NCBI RefSeq assembly: GCF_018873765.1
Contig: NC_057919.1
Coordinates: 67,326,984-67,390,983 of the forward strand
From: Telopea speciosissima
Lineage: Eukaryota > Streptophyta > Magnoliopsida > Proteales > Proteaceae
Length of the DNA stretch: 64,000 nt
Reading direction: 5' to 3'
Shown piece after piece: positions 13,757 through 26,764 of the stretch. The notes beneath the pieces are model-generated. The model was not told the DNA's origin and searched no databases. It saw only the letters and a program-made list of their open reading frames with translations. Numbering within the stretch: position 1 is the stretch's first letter; each line of letters opens with the position of its first letter. A program made the translations under genes and the position numbers.

Positions 13757-13989
13757 CTCAAGGGGTTAGCGCAACTGGCTTGGAGGGGACATGAGACTCC
13801 GCCTCAGGAAGTGAGGTCTCCTGATCAAACCTTCGCCGCTATATAATTTCTTGGGGCCACCGGCCTGAGGCTCACTAGGGCCCAGAAGCTCCCGGTTCGT
13901 GCGTGGCGCGGGGGTCATGTACGAGCCCAGGGGGGATTTAATCGGCCTAAAGTCGGATACCCCTCCTGTCCCCCCCCAAAAAAAAAAAA
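13757..13989 (+). mobile_element. tRNA-derived SINE inserted in the LINE
   Basis: The insert begins near GGGGTTAGCGCAACTGGC, which resembles a Pol III A box, and carries GGTCTCCTGATCAAACC some 45 bases on, which resembles a B box. It is about 230 bp long and ends in C and A runs. It is flanked by an almost perfect direct repeat: AATCTGGTCTACTCAAAC at 13739-13756 and again at 13988-14005. Removing one repeat copy and the insert rejoins the LINE zf-RVT reading, so the SINE landed in the LINE. Family name not determined. Confidence 0.85.
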
Positions 13990-15011
13990 TCTGGTCTACT
14001 CAAACTTTACCAAAAATTGGATTTTTTTTTTCGGAAGTGTGTGTGTGTGGATTACCTAGAAATTGCGGTGGCATTATCTCATTGGAAGCTACCACTGAGG
14101 GTAGAATATACAGGGTTTGGAGAGATTGTGGAAACAATTGATCATATCCTATTAGCTGGGCCTTTTGCAAGAGCAGTGTGGTTCGGTAGCCCTCTATCAT
14201 ATATTGCCCCAACGTCAACCACCCGAATTTTACATATTTGGATACAAAATTGGGCAACCCTAGGAGTAGATGGGAAGAAAATCCATGCGATTATTACTCT
14301 TTGCAGCTTCATTGCATGGTATATCTAGCGGGCACATGATGATTTTGTTTTCAAAAGACACGTGGTCTTAGTTGATGTCATTCAACAAGCCCAGCTGGCT
14401 TTCATTGAATTTCAAGAAGCTCGTGGAGCAACTCATCCATTGGCCAATTCAAATGCTCACATGCCATTGCAGCAGCTATATAGCAATTGGCAACCACCAC
14501 AGAGAGGTTTGATTAAATTAAATTATGATGCATCCTTGACAACAGATAGCCCAAAAGGAGGACTTGGGTTTATTTTCCAAGACTGTGGGGGTAGACCTTT
14601 ACATGTGGCCTCTGAAACCATGTTCGTTTTCAACCATTCTCATTGGTGAAGCAATGGCGATTCGGTCTTCCTTCAGGCTATTGAAGATAGTTGGGGTCAT
14701 CTGATCATTGAATTTGACTACAAAGTACTGATATCTATCCTCATCGATGTGCGGTCTGATCCTCCAATTGCAAAAATTCTATTATCCAGGCCATTACACA
14801 CATGACATCATATTTAGAATCATGTACTTTTCCTATAATTCGAAGGAAAGGAAATAGTTTGACTGCTTCCTTCCTTGGCTGGCCCGGTCTTTGATGTGTA
14901 GGACTATTTGACTTAATTCCATTCCATGGCTTCTTGAAGCTTGTAATTCTGAATTCATGTGTACTACACGTAATTCTCAATAAAGCTTTGTTTACCCAAA
15001 AAAAAAAAAAC

Positions 15012-16050
15012 TAATTAAAGTTGTATCAATTGTCTTTGCAAGTCAAGCCTGAGGTGGGTCTTCTTTAGATTGTTAGTATTGTTTGAAAAAACTAAAATTT
15101 TAAGGAGGTTGTTAATGCATTAATCACCACTTAATTCAAACCCGTTTTCAAGTTTCACTTAGTAGAGGGAAGCAATTATGACAAGTGAATACAATAAATG
15201 TGTGGATGATTAAATTAGGGGACTACAGGGAATCCAACAAAACTTCATATCTTGGTTTTCAAACTGGATAAATATTTTGGGACTGAAAAATACTTAAATA
15301 AGATCATATCTTTATGGGATGGAACGATTAACAATCTCCTACAAGTTTGGTCTGCCTACACTTGTGTTCATTTGACAATAGCTTAGCAAAACCTGTTAGA
15401 GCTTCCTCATTGCTTTCCCTTCCTTTATCTCCACTTCCCAACTTAAATGCCAAGTTAATTTGAAAATACATTGTACATTAAGTAGACATTATCCCATAAA
15501 TACACAACTGAGACCTACTTATAATCCAATTTTCCTCCAATGCTCAAATTTAATAGCATCACGGTAAGGAGTTTGTACCAAATCCCACCATCAAGGTTGT
15601 TTGTGTCTGTATTTGTATTTAGTAGAAGTCGAAGCACAAAGAATTGGTGGCTAGTGAAAGAATGGAAAGTGATAAGGGTGGTGGTTGTCCTCATAATTGA
15701 GGGTTTATGAGGGAGTTAATGTGTACATGAAAATATCAGACAAGCAGAGTTGAGAAAATAGAAAAGAAGCCGCATCAACTCCATTCTGCTTTAAAATGGG
15801 TGTATAAGAAGGGCTCTTAACCCATCAATTAATTTAAAACACTTACTGCCATCATCTTTTGGACAAGATCCAGACCAACCTGATCAAATCTTTGTCCAAA
15901 TGTTAAAACTGAAGGAGATGGCTATACAATTACAGAGGTCAAACAAACTAGAATTTAATCCCATTGTCTTATTACTATTACAACCCAACGGGCAAGACTA
16001 AAATGGGAACAAAAACATTTCTACAGTTAGATTATCAGGATAAATTCAAA
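15012..16050. other. Spacer downstream of the BRCT/PHD gene
   Basis: No gene is visible. The part next to 16064 should contain the 3' UTR of the minus-strand BRCT/PHD gene; I cannot place its polyadenylation site. Confidence 0.5.
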
Positions 16051-16063
16051 ATTTGCCACTTAA

Positions 16064-19000
16064 TTACCTCGATCCAGAGGGCCTTTTTCTCTTGGTGCTC
16101 TTTGGAGTTCTGGTGCTGTCCTTCACACTACACTTTGAACAAAACCAGTCTTCCTCTGGAACATCTTCAAGTGGGGGATCACAGCAATCAATATGCATAC
16201 CAATCCCGCACCCCTTGGAACCACCCTCATCACCACAAATCATCATCACATCCCCTCTGTCTCGAGACCCACAGACTTGACAAGTGAGATCTTCAGTGCT
16301 ATCTGATGGTGTGGAGACCTCAATGATTTCCTCTAACCGGCTTTGCAGGTTTGCAAACGACTTCTCTGCCCAAGCATGAGTGTTGTAAAGCACATGTCTC
16401 TCCAGGGAATACCCTGGTCTGCACACATACTCCACCAGGTAGTCAGCCAAAACACAAGGGATTTCATGTCTTAAAAACTCTTGGACCCATAAATCAACTC
16501 GTGGCATGCCAGGGCTAACAATAGCAAAATCAACTCCAGATTTGAGGAAACGAGTGTATGGTGGGGACGTTGCTACAATGGTGCCATCTCCAGCCTTCAA
16601 GACACGTTTCAGAGTATCCTGGTTTTTGATGCAAGAATTATCAATAACAGATTAGAATCAAAAGAATAACAGGGAAAATAATAAATGTAAAACGTACTCT
16701 GATTTATTTGTACAGAGAAATAGAGAAATGTACAAGGAGCAGCAGAATGCTGTTAAACATAACAACAGTTCACAGAAACATACCAGAGGTGGTGCAATGC
16801 ATTCTCCATATATGATAATACGCATTCCATAAAAAGCTCCATGACCAGTCTTTTCCCTTAAGAGGCGCCACTTCCTTGGAGCCTCTAAATTGATTGCACC
16901 ATCTTCACTAAGGCCACTCCGGTACCATTCATAAGGTTCTTCTGGCAAGAACTTCCCTGCCTGATTACTAGCAGTTAAGTAATCAGTCTTGAGAATCCAC
17001 CTGCATTGTCAAAGGAACTATATCATCTCAGGTATTACAGAAACTGTATAGGTTCATGGAAAAAATAACATGAAGAAAAACCTCCGCCAGGTTTTGTTAA
17101 AAAAAGTGCTACATATATTTTATGTTAATGAGCCTGCATCAAATGGAGTACACATTGTTCAAGCCTAGAGGTAAAAGGAAACTACAAATCGCTGTCCAGC
17201 AAAAGTGTACTGGTAAAATACCTCCCAGATGCAGCAGCAGCAAAGAACTTTTCTGTTCGGCGAACTGGATCTGGAACAATGAAGTGTGTAGCCTGGTACG
17301 ACCAGTGGTGAGAATCCCTGCAAACTCTTCCCTTCAAATGCCTTATAACCTGCTGGAACTCTTTCCTCTGTAGATGATGACCACTCAGAATAAACCACAC
17401 TGGTTCAGTCATTACAATATTACAACTTCCACCAGCTTGCAATGTGTTTAGATCAGTTTTACCAACCATTTGATCACTTGAAATTGGGGCTCCACTGGCC
17501 CTCCCACGTTTCGACAAATTCCCACTTGGAACTCCATTTCTGATTGGCTTGTTCTCCTTTTCAGCATCCATAGACTTCTTCCTCTTACTTGCTAGAGTCT
17601 TAGTTTTACCTGTAAGACATGCTCTGCTTTTTCCCTTTGGCACCTCTGTTTTCAGAACAGCAATGTTGTTCTTGGCCTCTTCTCTGCTTTTCCCTTCATC
17701 AGATGTCTCAATAGTTGCAGTAGAGATGGCCATTCTGTTGATTTTACTTGAAGGTTGTTCCCCCTTGGCCATGTCTTTCTTTACCGCATCTGCTTCAAAT
17801 GTTGTGTTTTCCCTGTCAGTCATCTCCGCACTAAATGAATTCATGAGCTCAGATCCCTCCTGTACTTCCCCTAGCTCTTTGCTGTCTTTGCCTTTTCCTT
17901 TGACAGATGTCTCTGTCTCATTCATAGAGGACAGTGCCTTTCCCTTGGTTTTTTTCCATGAATGTTTTCCCTCTTTAGCCATCTCATCCCTCAACGCATC
18001 TGCTTTAAACATTGATCCATCCATCCCCGTCTTCTTGTCATCAATTGCCTTGTCAGGCTCAGCTCCAACTTTGCCTTCTCTTGGTTCATTCTCCCTTTCT
18101 CCTTTCTCAGATGTCTTGATCCCAGTCACAGTAGATACTGCTTTCTTGGTTTTCTTTGGAAGATGTTTCCCACGATTAGCTGTGTTTTCTTCCACTGCAT
18201 CTTCTATAAAAGTTGATTCATCCATGCCAGTCTTCTTTGCTTTTACAGCACTGTCATGCTTAGCTCCACCCTTGCTCTTTTCTGCAGCCATTGCATCAGT
18301 CTTTCTTCTATTTTTTGAAAGCTGTACTTGTTTTGGTTGCTTGTGGATGAATTTTCCTGCATTAGAAGTTGGTTTAACCATCTCAGCTTTCTCAGTAACA
18401 GGCTTCTCAAGCACATCTCCATCTTGGTCCTCTGGCACCTCAGTCTCATCATCGAGACTTACAGTCTTCTCCACCTCTGTCTCTTTCCCCATGATTACAT
18501 CTGCGGCTGAAGTTGGCCGACACATCTCATGTTTCTCAGAAATCTTTTGCTCATCTTCTGCTTCCTCTGCGCCCATCATTGGACAGATTGTAGCATCATT
18601 TGGGGTTACAGTTTTGTCAAAGCTAAATAAACCCTTTAGTGTATTACTTTCAGTACTTAGCCTAACCCTAGAGCCCAAACTTTTCTGGCCAACCATCTTC
18701 TTGGTACGTGATCTTGAAGATCCATCATCATTTGCACTCTTACGCATGCCAAAACTAATAGGACTTTTGGACATCTCACTCACTGAGGTTGTGACATTGG
18801 GAGATGAAACCTTGACATATTGGTGCTGCATCTGGGGCTCTGTTTTTTTATCAGGAGGAATGTCAGCTGTTCTGCAGATCTCAACATCCCCTATATCAGG
18901 CTCACTAGCTAAGTTGGAACATTTTAAAGCCCCTATAGATGTTTCAGATATCTTTTCCTGAGGAAGGCCAGCCACCTTCACATTAGGAGATTCAGAACTA

Positions 19001-22000
19001 TCGAAAGTCGAAGTTTCCAAAAGAGGCAGTCTAAATTTCAATGATTTCTGTTTGGAACTTGAGGAATTAGTCATTGATGGGCCATTTTGCTGAATCTCAA
19101 CAGAGTTTGCACCAGCAATTGCATCCAAATGATGTTGATTATCACTAGATGAAGGACCAGTTTTCATTAGGGGTGCACCAATCATCACCGATGCAAACTC
19201 CATGCCTTCACGAATAGCTCCTGATGGACTCATGATGGATTTCTGTTTGGAACTTGAGGAATTAGTCATTGATGGGCCATTTTGCTGAATCTCAACAGAG
19301 TTTGCACCAGCAATTGCATCCAAATGATGTTGATTATCACTAGATGAAGGACCAGTTTTCATTAGGGGTGCACCAATCATCACCGATGCAAACTCCAAGC
19401 CTTCACGAATAGCTCCTGATGGACTCATAGAAGCACGGGTTTTTGGATCATGACTTCCCTTATGTGGTGACCTAATGAGATAACTAGAAACAGCCAGCCT
19501 TCTCTGCTGAGGTAATGTTCCAGTTTGCCTTCCCTGACGATTTAAATCTCCGCAATCTGAATCAAGGTCAAGCCCCATGTTAACTTTCTTTCCATCTAAA
19601 CCTCCTTGTGGAGAGCCATGTGTATGAACTGAAGGTTCTGCAGAAGTATAAACCGGAGACCTACTTGGGGTTTTCCTGGAGTAACTATTTGAAATTAACT
19701 TTTCTGCATCAGAGTAAGGGGATCGTGTGACAGTTCTTGAGTTAAATGTTGATCCATTATATTCTTTGTTGAGGTTGGATATAGTGTCAAATGGAATGGA
19801 TGTCCCACCACTAACAGCATCCTCAAAAGAAGCTCTATTACCCTGACAGCCAAAGTCCTCAAGGCCCTTTTTGTTTACATCATGAAAGTATAAGGCTTTA
19901 TCAGATCTTGTATCTTTTACAGGGGTCAGTAGCCTACTGTTACCAATAATATCTTTGGCAACATTTGACAAAACTTTAGGCGAGACATTTTTCTGATGGA
20001 TCTCTAACACTTCCCCCCTAGGCATGGGCGACTTGGAGGCCCTCGGAGTTCCAGTTAGGAAGCCGAAAGGGCACCCTGTGACATCTCTCCCTTCAAATTG
20101 CTTATTATCGCAATCCTCCCCAGTTTCTTCTTCAGAGTCCTTGGCTTCTGCTTCCATCATCTCTAACTCGTAAGTACTGTTTTTGTGAAGGGGGAAAAAA
20201 AAATTATTAAGTGTAGGAAGGTACAAAAATAGTCAGTGTTTATTCACTCTAAGAGATTCGATCCAAATATAAGAACATGGATTAGTGTTGTAAACTTAAT
20301 TAATGGATCACTCAGAGAATTCTACTCAATTCAAATATAAGAACATGGATTATTGTGTTGTAAATTTAATTAGCTGTAGACATGGGTTAACTTTTATGCA
20401 ATGCTCAATGTTAGGACATGAAAGCAAGCAGTTTTATATGCTGAATTGTCAAGATGATTAAAGTAACGCATGTTTCGTAAATTATGTAAACACACAAAAG
20501 CATAGATATGCATGACATCACATTTTCTTTTCGTATTCTACATACAGAACCCTAAAAACTAAAACAGTATCGTAAATGTTCAGCCTACAAAACTTAAAAA
20601 GTACCTTTTTCTTGAATAATCAAATTTTGTTTAATTCCAACACCAGATTACCATATACTTGATCCATATGATCAACAGTGTACTTCAGGTGCTGGATAGA
20701 ATCTATTGGAGTAAACAATACATATATTTGAATACTATACAACAACAACAACAACTTAGCCTTATCCCAGCTAAATGGGATGAGCTCTGTTCATATCTTT
20801 GGATACTATCACAGCTAAAAATAAAAATAAAACAATAACTAATCATTCAAATTTTGTAACTGTTAAGATATGTGTCACGATTGGGGGTTTGTCCCAATGT
20901 GATATAGTTGGTTTATATCTTTAGTTTCCTTTTTATCTTCCTAGCTAGTCTAGTACTGAAGTTAGAGTTGGAGTTAGACTAGGATACTAGGATTTCTATT
21001 TCTATTGCTGTTATATTTCAGTTTGATTAATATAAATAAGGAGGCTGACAGTAGATTATTCTGAATCTGTTGCACAGTTCTCCCATTCTCTCCACTTCTT
21101 CAGATTCTGGTTGGCAGTTTGAGGTTTTGTTACATGGTATCAGAGCGATGAAGAAGAATAAAAATTCTCCTATTGAGAAAAGGGAAGGTCTCTGCTAGTC
21201 TGGGGACAAAAAAACAAAAGGAAGGTTAGGCAGATTTTCTTCTCTGATTGCTGGTGTCCTTCGATTGTTCAAGGCTGCTGCTGAAACTCCTATCGAGTTC
21301 TCTTCCCATCAATTGCTGGTACCAAGTTGAAGATTTCTGGTTTTCAATGCTGATGGCATCTGCTGAATCTCTTATCCACTGCTACTGCAAGGCTGTAAAA
21401 GTTACAGTAGTCGTCATCCTTACTGATTTGCTTCTATCAATTTGATTTTTCTGAACTAGGGTTTATATGCTGATCAAACTTGTCATTGTCGCTGCTACTG
21501 TGTGGCTCGATTGATGGAATCGAAGGTATCTTTCTAGGTATCATGGTGTTCTGTTGGAATCGTAATAGAATTATTCGCTGCTTCCTCTAATTCGATCGAG
21601 TCTTGAGGTTGAAGACATTTGGGATTTACAAATTTTTTGAAGATTGGCACTTCCGTGACAATTATTTGCTACTGTGAGGCGAGACTTGATTATTAGATTT
21701 TTTGTGATGCTCATCCTTTAAGGTGCTGATTATTGGTGTTCATTCTTTGTCTATTTGTACTGCTACATGTGAGGGGGGGGATTGAAGAGCATTATTCTCT
21801 TATTTGCTCAAGTCTCAGCTCAAGAATATTTTTATCTGAAGATTACTATTATTTATTTGTTATGTCCTCAGCAATAATTTTATCTGTGAAGATGGTATTC
21901 AGCAATAATTCATATTTATTTGGTCCACAACAACTTGATATTGTGTGGTCCACAATAACCTATACTGCCTATCTGGTTCACAGTAACCAATACTACCTGT

Positions 22001-25000
22001 CTGGTCCACAGTAACCTATACTACCTATCTGGTTATTTGGTCTAAAGCAACCTAATGCTATCTGGTCCGTAGTAACCTATACTGCCCTTGTATCTGAGAC
22101 CTATGTTTGGGGCTCAATATCTGCCTTTGTTTGAGTAGAATACTACTTACTACTTGCCTTCCTTGAGAAGGACTTTTGATGTAGTTGTTGGATGCTTCAC
22201 TTTGACCTTTCTTTGGGAAGATTACTACCTACTACCTGCCGCTTATGATATAGTTGTTGGATGCTGCACTTTTATCTTTCGTTGGAAAGATTACCACTTA
22301 AACTTGCCTTCTTTGAGGATTGCCTTTGATATTTCTGTTGCTACTATGATATTGTGGATTGCGATTAGTGTTCACTACCGTCTTTTTTGCTCGTTGCTGA
22401 TTGGATTTATTCGACACGAAGATTATTTACTAAAGTTGCTAATGATTTGCTACTTGAATCAAGTTCTCCCTGTGCTCACTAGCATCTACGAATATTGTTT
22501 ATGCTCAAGAGTGATGTGGCTTTTAATATTTGTTCTTATTGGTCCAAGCTGGAGCCTTCTTTTGATATATGTACACTCCAGCATGAAGGGGAGTGTTAAG
22601 ATATGTGTCACGATTGGGGGTTTGTACCAACGTGATATAGTTGGTTTATATCTTTAGTTTCCTTTTTATATTTCTAGTTAGTCTAGTACTGAAGTTAGAG
22701 TTAGAGTTAGACTAGGATACTAGGATTTCTATTCCTATTGCTGTTATATTTCAGTTTGATTTATATAAATAAGGAGGCTGGCGGTAGATCATTCTGAATC
22801 TATCGCACAGTTCTCCCAATCTCTTATCTTCTTCAGATTCTGGTTGGTAGTTTGAGGTTTTGTTATAGTAACAATTCCCATGACATTCTCTTTTATTCAT
22901 GCATGACGATATTTACTCACTAATAAAGTTGACACAAAGAAAAACACTTGTGCAGGGAATAAGTACAGACATGTACCCCAACAAGAAAGGAAGACAAAAC
23001 CCTATGAGTTTCTAATGCTAAGAAAAACACTAAAACCATGCCTTACAATATTGTTGCCACATAAAAAAATAAAAATAATAACACCACACCTCTTGTCATA
23101 ATTATCTTCCGGGAGAATCTGCCATGCTCTTAAACTGCAAGAGAGAAATTTTTAATGAAGAAAATCCTCAATCAAAGAATACAACGAAACGAATTGGAGC
23201 ACATGGGCAGCATAATAATGAAAAGAAAGCCTTGAAAATAGAATTTATTTCAAACAAAGGATAAATAAGTACAAATAGTACCAGTCTTCCAACCACCGAT
23301 GATTGACGAGTTTTATCTTCTTCATTTTCTTTGCAAGCTCATATTTCTCTCCTAGATCAGAATGACCAAACCACCATTCAAATTAGATTTCTACTAGTTA
23401 TAGGAAACAAAATACTTGATAGTGAATACACACACTCACCCACTTAACACTAACACTAACAGTAAATTAACAAAATGTCAAGGATAATACTTTGTTAAAC
23501 ACCTTAGGGAAACTCTTTGACATTCTATTTTATGGAATTTGGCCACGTAAGGCATTGTTTCATACCACTTTCAGACTTTCAATTATGAAACATCTCTAGA
23601 TAATAATTTATTTACGATAAAACGTATGTAATATTCAGGAGTTTCTGTTCATCAAGTGCAGTCCTTTCATGTGCACCCATGAGGATAAAATTATTAAAAA
23701 TAATGGTGAAACACCAAAACCCACCAATATCTGTGGATGCATTACAATTGCATAAGTTTATGTTTAGCATAATGGAACAATTGGAGATGTATGGTACTTC
23801 ACCCATCAATATAGACCAGAAGTTGAAAACTGGCAATGAGCCCTTCATACTCCAAAGAGATATTCAATGTTAGCCATAGATGGTAGGGTTCCAATAAGTG
23901 TGGATGGTTCTTGGATACAACCGTTAAACTTCATAGTAGCACAACAATGTCCACCTCAAGAATTGGATGTTAATATATGAAAAGCTATATGGATTAAAAG
24001 ATTACACAAGTATAACAAAAAGATGAGAAATGAAAGCAGAACCCGTTGACTAAATAGCTTCCTTAACTATTTTAAAATGTGACATGTTCACAGGAGTAAC
24101 GAAATCGCACCCTCAAATTTGTAACATATAAGATGGGTAACTTTATTCGCAATTAGTGGCTTGGAGAACTGTGCGCCCATCATGACTACCATTTTCTGAG
24201 AACCAAAACAAAAGCAAAAAATAATATCATTAACTCTTGTCACGGAAAGATCGCCAACTTATTCTCTGTAGCTTTTGGAATCATATGAAGAGGTGGCAGA
24301 TACATGAAGTAATAAGAATAGAAGTTGTGAAACATAAAGGAGAAAATGGTATACCATAATATCTTCTCGATCTTGCCTTTGATATCCTGTCAAGCACACA
24401 AATAGAGATTTGGCATCCGGTATTCCATTCAAATCTTTTAAAGGTCTGTACAAAATCTGAGGAAATGAAATTACAAAATTAGAAAAATAGAATACATACG
24501 AGCTCAAAGTAAACTGAGAAAAATAAACAGAGAAATAGGAAGAAGCAATCACTGAAGAGAAACAACTTAAAGGAAGGCATATGTGATGACATGTCCAGAG
24601 CAGGTAGACCATAAATCGAATAAGAAGCATCATTGCTGAAATGCTTCAGCTATGAACTAAGAGCTGCTTCAAATCTATTTGAACCCATAAAATCATGATA
24701 ACATATCTGAAACTAATTCCATTAAAAAAAAAAAGTAAATTGCTAGGTTCAATGAGCTCTAAATTGTAAACATCTGTCATTATAATATTCATAGGAAAGA
24801 CCGACCTATCGAATAAATTTAGTTACAATTTCAGCTTTGAAAATTGAAGTAGCTTGTAAAGAGTTATAACTAGCAACTTTCCCTCATAAAGTCTCAACCA
24901 TGTTGAGATATAGAAAAGGGTGCGTGAAGCTGAAAAACTGGATCATGACAGATATCAGTTAATCAACCCATTGGCAAGAACTCCAACATGATTGATGAAG

Positions 25001-26105
25001 AATTTCAGCAAGCCAAAGTTGGTCATAAATTCCCACCAATGCATAAGGGAGATCTAATCCTGAAAGAAGTACTCTTCAACCATATAGAATATGGCGTATC
25101 CAGTGCTCTTACTCTTCAACCATATAAGCATAATAAAGAAACAAAAGTTGAAATAAGATTTGATTCCTCGTCTCATGTTGTTGGGGTTTCACACGATAAC
25201 AATGATCCCACATTGGATGTGAATAAGCCAATGTGAAAGCTTGTAAGGACTTGAGGGTAAACTTGGGCACTCTCACCTTAATGGCTAGCTTTTAAAGATG
25301 AGTTTCTCCTGGAGTCCGAACAGATGCTTCCCACTTTTGCAGACAAGTCAAGACCTTACTTAAGACTAGAGTACTAAGACTATCCCAGTGTTACCGGGTG
25401 AATACATATAATGAGATAGAGCACACATGGATGAAAGAGCAAGAGAGAAGATACAAACCAAACTTGCATCCACAGCCATCCCGATATCAAAACTATGTTC
25501 AACCCATAAGCCTGTGACAAGTGTTTTGCCATCATTGCGAGCAGCGAGACATACAGAATCATCCTGCATAAGATAGATAAGAAAATGCAATGGGATCAAA
25601 TAACACAGAATAACAGAGTAATTCAGTATTATTAAAAATAAATTATTTGTATTAAGGAAAATCTGAAATTCAGGGTACAAATGTGTGATAGACGAAAGGA
25701 AAGCAGATTTGTAGAATGAACTAAGATAAAGGCACAGAATATGAACCGAAAAAGTTAATCATAGAAAAGAAAGAAACAGACTTACATAAACAATATTGTC
25801 CACGATAACGTGAGTGCAACTCGGACCATACTTCCCGACATCAACGCCGCCGCCAATAATAAGCTTAGAACGAATCTGCGAAAAGCAAAATGGAGTGTTG
25901 CAATTGGTCAGAAAATCACTCGAATCCAAACATTTCAACTGCAAAAAAATAAAATAAAATAAAAGTAAGAGAACTGAATCGAAGAGAACAAAGAAAGTAC
26001 CACCTCTGCCTGTAGAACGGGATCAAATCCCACAAGGACGAAACGGACACCGAGAAACATCTGGGCCATGTTATCATAAGCTGAATCTCCACCGTTTCTT
26101 GTCAT
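16064..26105 (-). CDS. BRCT/PHD-finger protein, At4g02110 type
   Basis: Ten exons join in phase: 26105-26001, 25875-25786, 25563-25459, 24456-24355, 24195-24111, 23351-23282, 23134-23090, 20176-17222, 17000-16784 and 16618-16064, giving 1442 residues. The start codon is directly preceded by an in-frame TAG. The end of exon 1 could also be 26004. N-terminal tandem BRCT domains occupy about residues 16-107 and 118-200 (GVRFVLVGFDP, GGGVDVGKYG, THLICYKFEGEKYELAKK, VNHRWLEDCLRAW). A long low-complexity Ser/Lys-rich middle follows, then two more BRCT-like units (about 1130-1215 and 1240-1330) and a PHD finger at about 1371-1421 with a Cys4-His-Cys3 pattern (CQVCG to WFCSKC). The order matches the plant protein annotated as BRCT domain-containing protein At4g02110. 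Phosphopeptide and histone-tail binding in DNA damage response is family-based inference. The middle carries a tandem duplication. Confidence 0.93.
19043..19432 (-). repeat. In-frame 195-bp tandem duplication in the BRCT/PHD gene
   Basis: Units 19043-19237 and 19238-19432 are nearly identical; within the repeat the clear difference is a T/A change that gives GMEFASV in one copy and GLEFASV in the other. The length is 65 codons, so the frame is kept. It adds 65 residues to the unstructured middle (about residues 449-579). Each unit begins MSPSGAIREG in the protein and contains NQHHLDAIAGANSVEIQQ. Confidence 0.96.
20740..20790 (+). repeat. Fragment of a dispersed repeat
   Basis: CAACAACAACAACAACTTAG followed by CCTTATCCCAGCTAAATGGG is a phrase I have seen in many plant introns and spacers as part of a dispersed repeat. 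The rest of the element is not recognisable. Confidence 0.35.
20861..22867 (+). mobile_element. Short non-autonomous LTR element in an intron
   Basis: Two direct LTRs of 274 bp (20861-21134 and 22594-22867) begin TGTTAAGATATGTGTCACGA and end TTACA or TTATA. The left LTR is followed directly by TGGTATCAGAGC, the usual primer site for initiator Met-tRNA, and the right LTR is preceded by the purine tract AAGGGGAG. A 5-bp target duplication GTAAC flanks the whole (20856-20860, 22868-22872). The 1.46-kb interior shows no gag or pol, so it is a small non-autonomous element (TRIM/LARD-like, probably Copia-mobilised). LTR identity, judged by eye, is about 92-93%, which suggests a few million years since insertion. 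It sits in the largest intron of the BRCT/PHD gene, on the opposite strand. Confidence 0.92.
21910..22090 (+). repeat. Degenerate repeats inside the short LTR element
   Basis: A phrase like TCTGGTCCACAGTAACCTAT recurs five or six times with changes over about 180 bp. It codes for nothing recognisable. Confidence 0.65.
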
Positions 26106-26488
26106 CTAAAGCATCCAACCGAGGATGGGAGATCAGGAGGGAAGACCGTTTTGGGGACGGACGGCGAAGCAAGATACGAGAAATAAACTGCAAGTAAAGG
26201 ATGTCTCGCTAGTTCTCTGGTTATCAGTTGCAGAAACAAAGCTTCTCAAGCAAGTTTGAAGGTAAAGCGGGAACTGTAGAGTGTGAATTTGCCTCTAGTA
26301 TGAACAGAGACATTTCCCAGAAGAGAACAAAAGGAGGGAGTTTTTTTCTATTCTTTCTGGATAAACCAAAGACCGTCTTTTTTTTGTTTTGTTTGGGGAC
26401 GTAAATAAATTTGATTTTTGGTGCAGTGGCGGGAGACGAAAATAGGTTACACGTTTCCTCCACGTGTCACGTTTTTTAAGGATTAGAG

Positions 26489-26764
26489 TAGGGCTGTAAA
26501 CGGATCGGATTCGGCTAGGACAGTGCTATATCTGCATCCGCATCCGCATCCGATTAGCTATCGGACTGATTCAAATAGTGCTAAACGGATACGAACACGG
26601 GTACGGATCGGATATTTTATCCGTTTGCATGTAAATATAGTTTTTCGGATAATTATAGTCTATCCATATCCGCATCCGTTTAGCATTCGAATGGATTCAG
26701 ATAGTGCTAAACGAATATGGACACGGATACGAAAACGGATTTTGACTATTCATTTACACCCCTA
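26489..26764. mobile_element. hAT-type MITE
   Basis: A 276-bp non-coding element starts TAGGGCTGTAAACGGATCGG and ends ATTTACACCCCTA, so the ends form short inverted repeats (TAGGGNTGTAAA). It is flanked by an 8-bp duplication, GATTAGAG at 26481-26488 and GATTAGAA at 26765-26772, with one mismatch. Eight-bp duplications and TAGGG ends fit the hAT superfamily. The interior is rich in CGGATCGGAT/CGCATCCG phrases. It lies about 380 bp upstream of the BRCT/PHD start codon, so it may sit in that gene's promoter region. Confidence 0.82.

Larger units (their letters stand above)
13020..15012 (+). mobile_element. 5'-truncated LINE remnant with poly(A) tail
   Basis: From about 13065 the plus strand reads the end of a plant LINE reverse transcriptase (NKIHWISWKRMC, then FRNPKLHNLALLSKTTWR, ATMGRNLSWVGRSILTVWEV and KIWDDQ). 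A zf-RVT start follows at 13581 (DTLIWGWVPNGFFSVKSTYR), then, beyond an inserted SINE, more zf-RVT (14017-14328) and an RNase H segment at 14362-14649 (KLNYDASLTTDSPKGGLGFI). The element ends in a polyadenylation-like AATAAAGC and an A run at 14999-15012. The endonuclease and most of the RT are missing, and stops interrupt the frame several times, so the copy is dead. Confidence 0.85.

Noticed and set aside
17549-18961. 470-codon open frame on the plus strand
   Set aside because: It lies opposite the large exon of the BRCT/PHD gene and is Ser/Phe-rich, the mirror of Lys/Glu-rich coding; no domain of its own.
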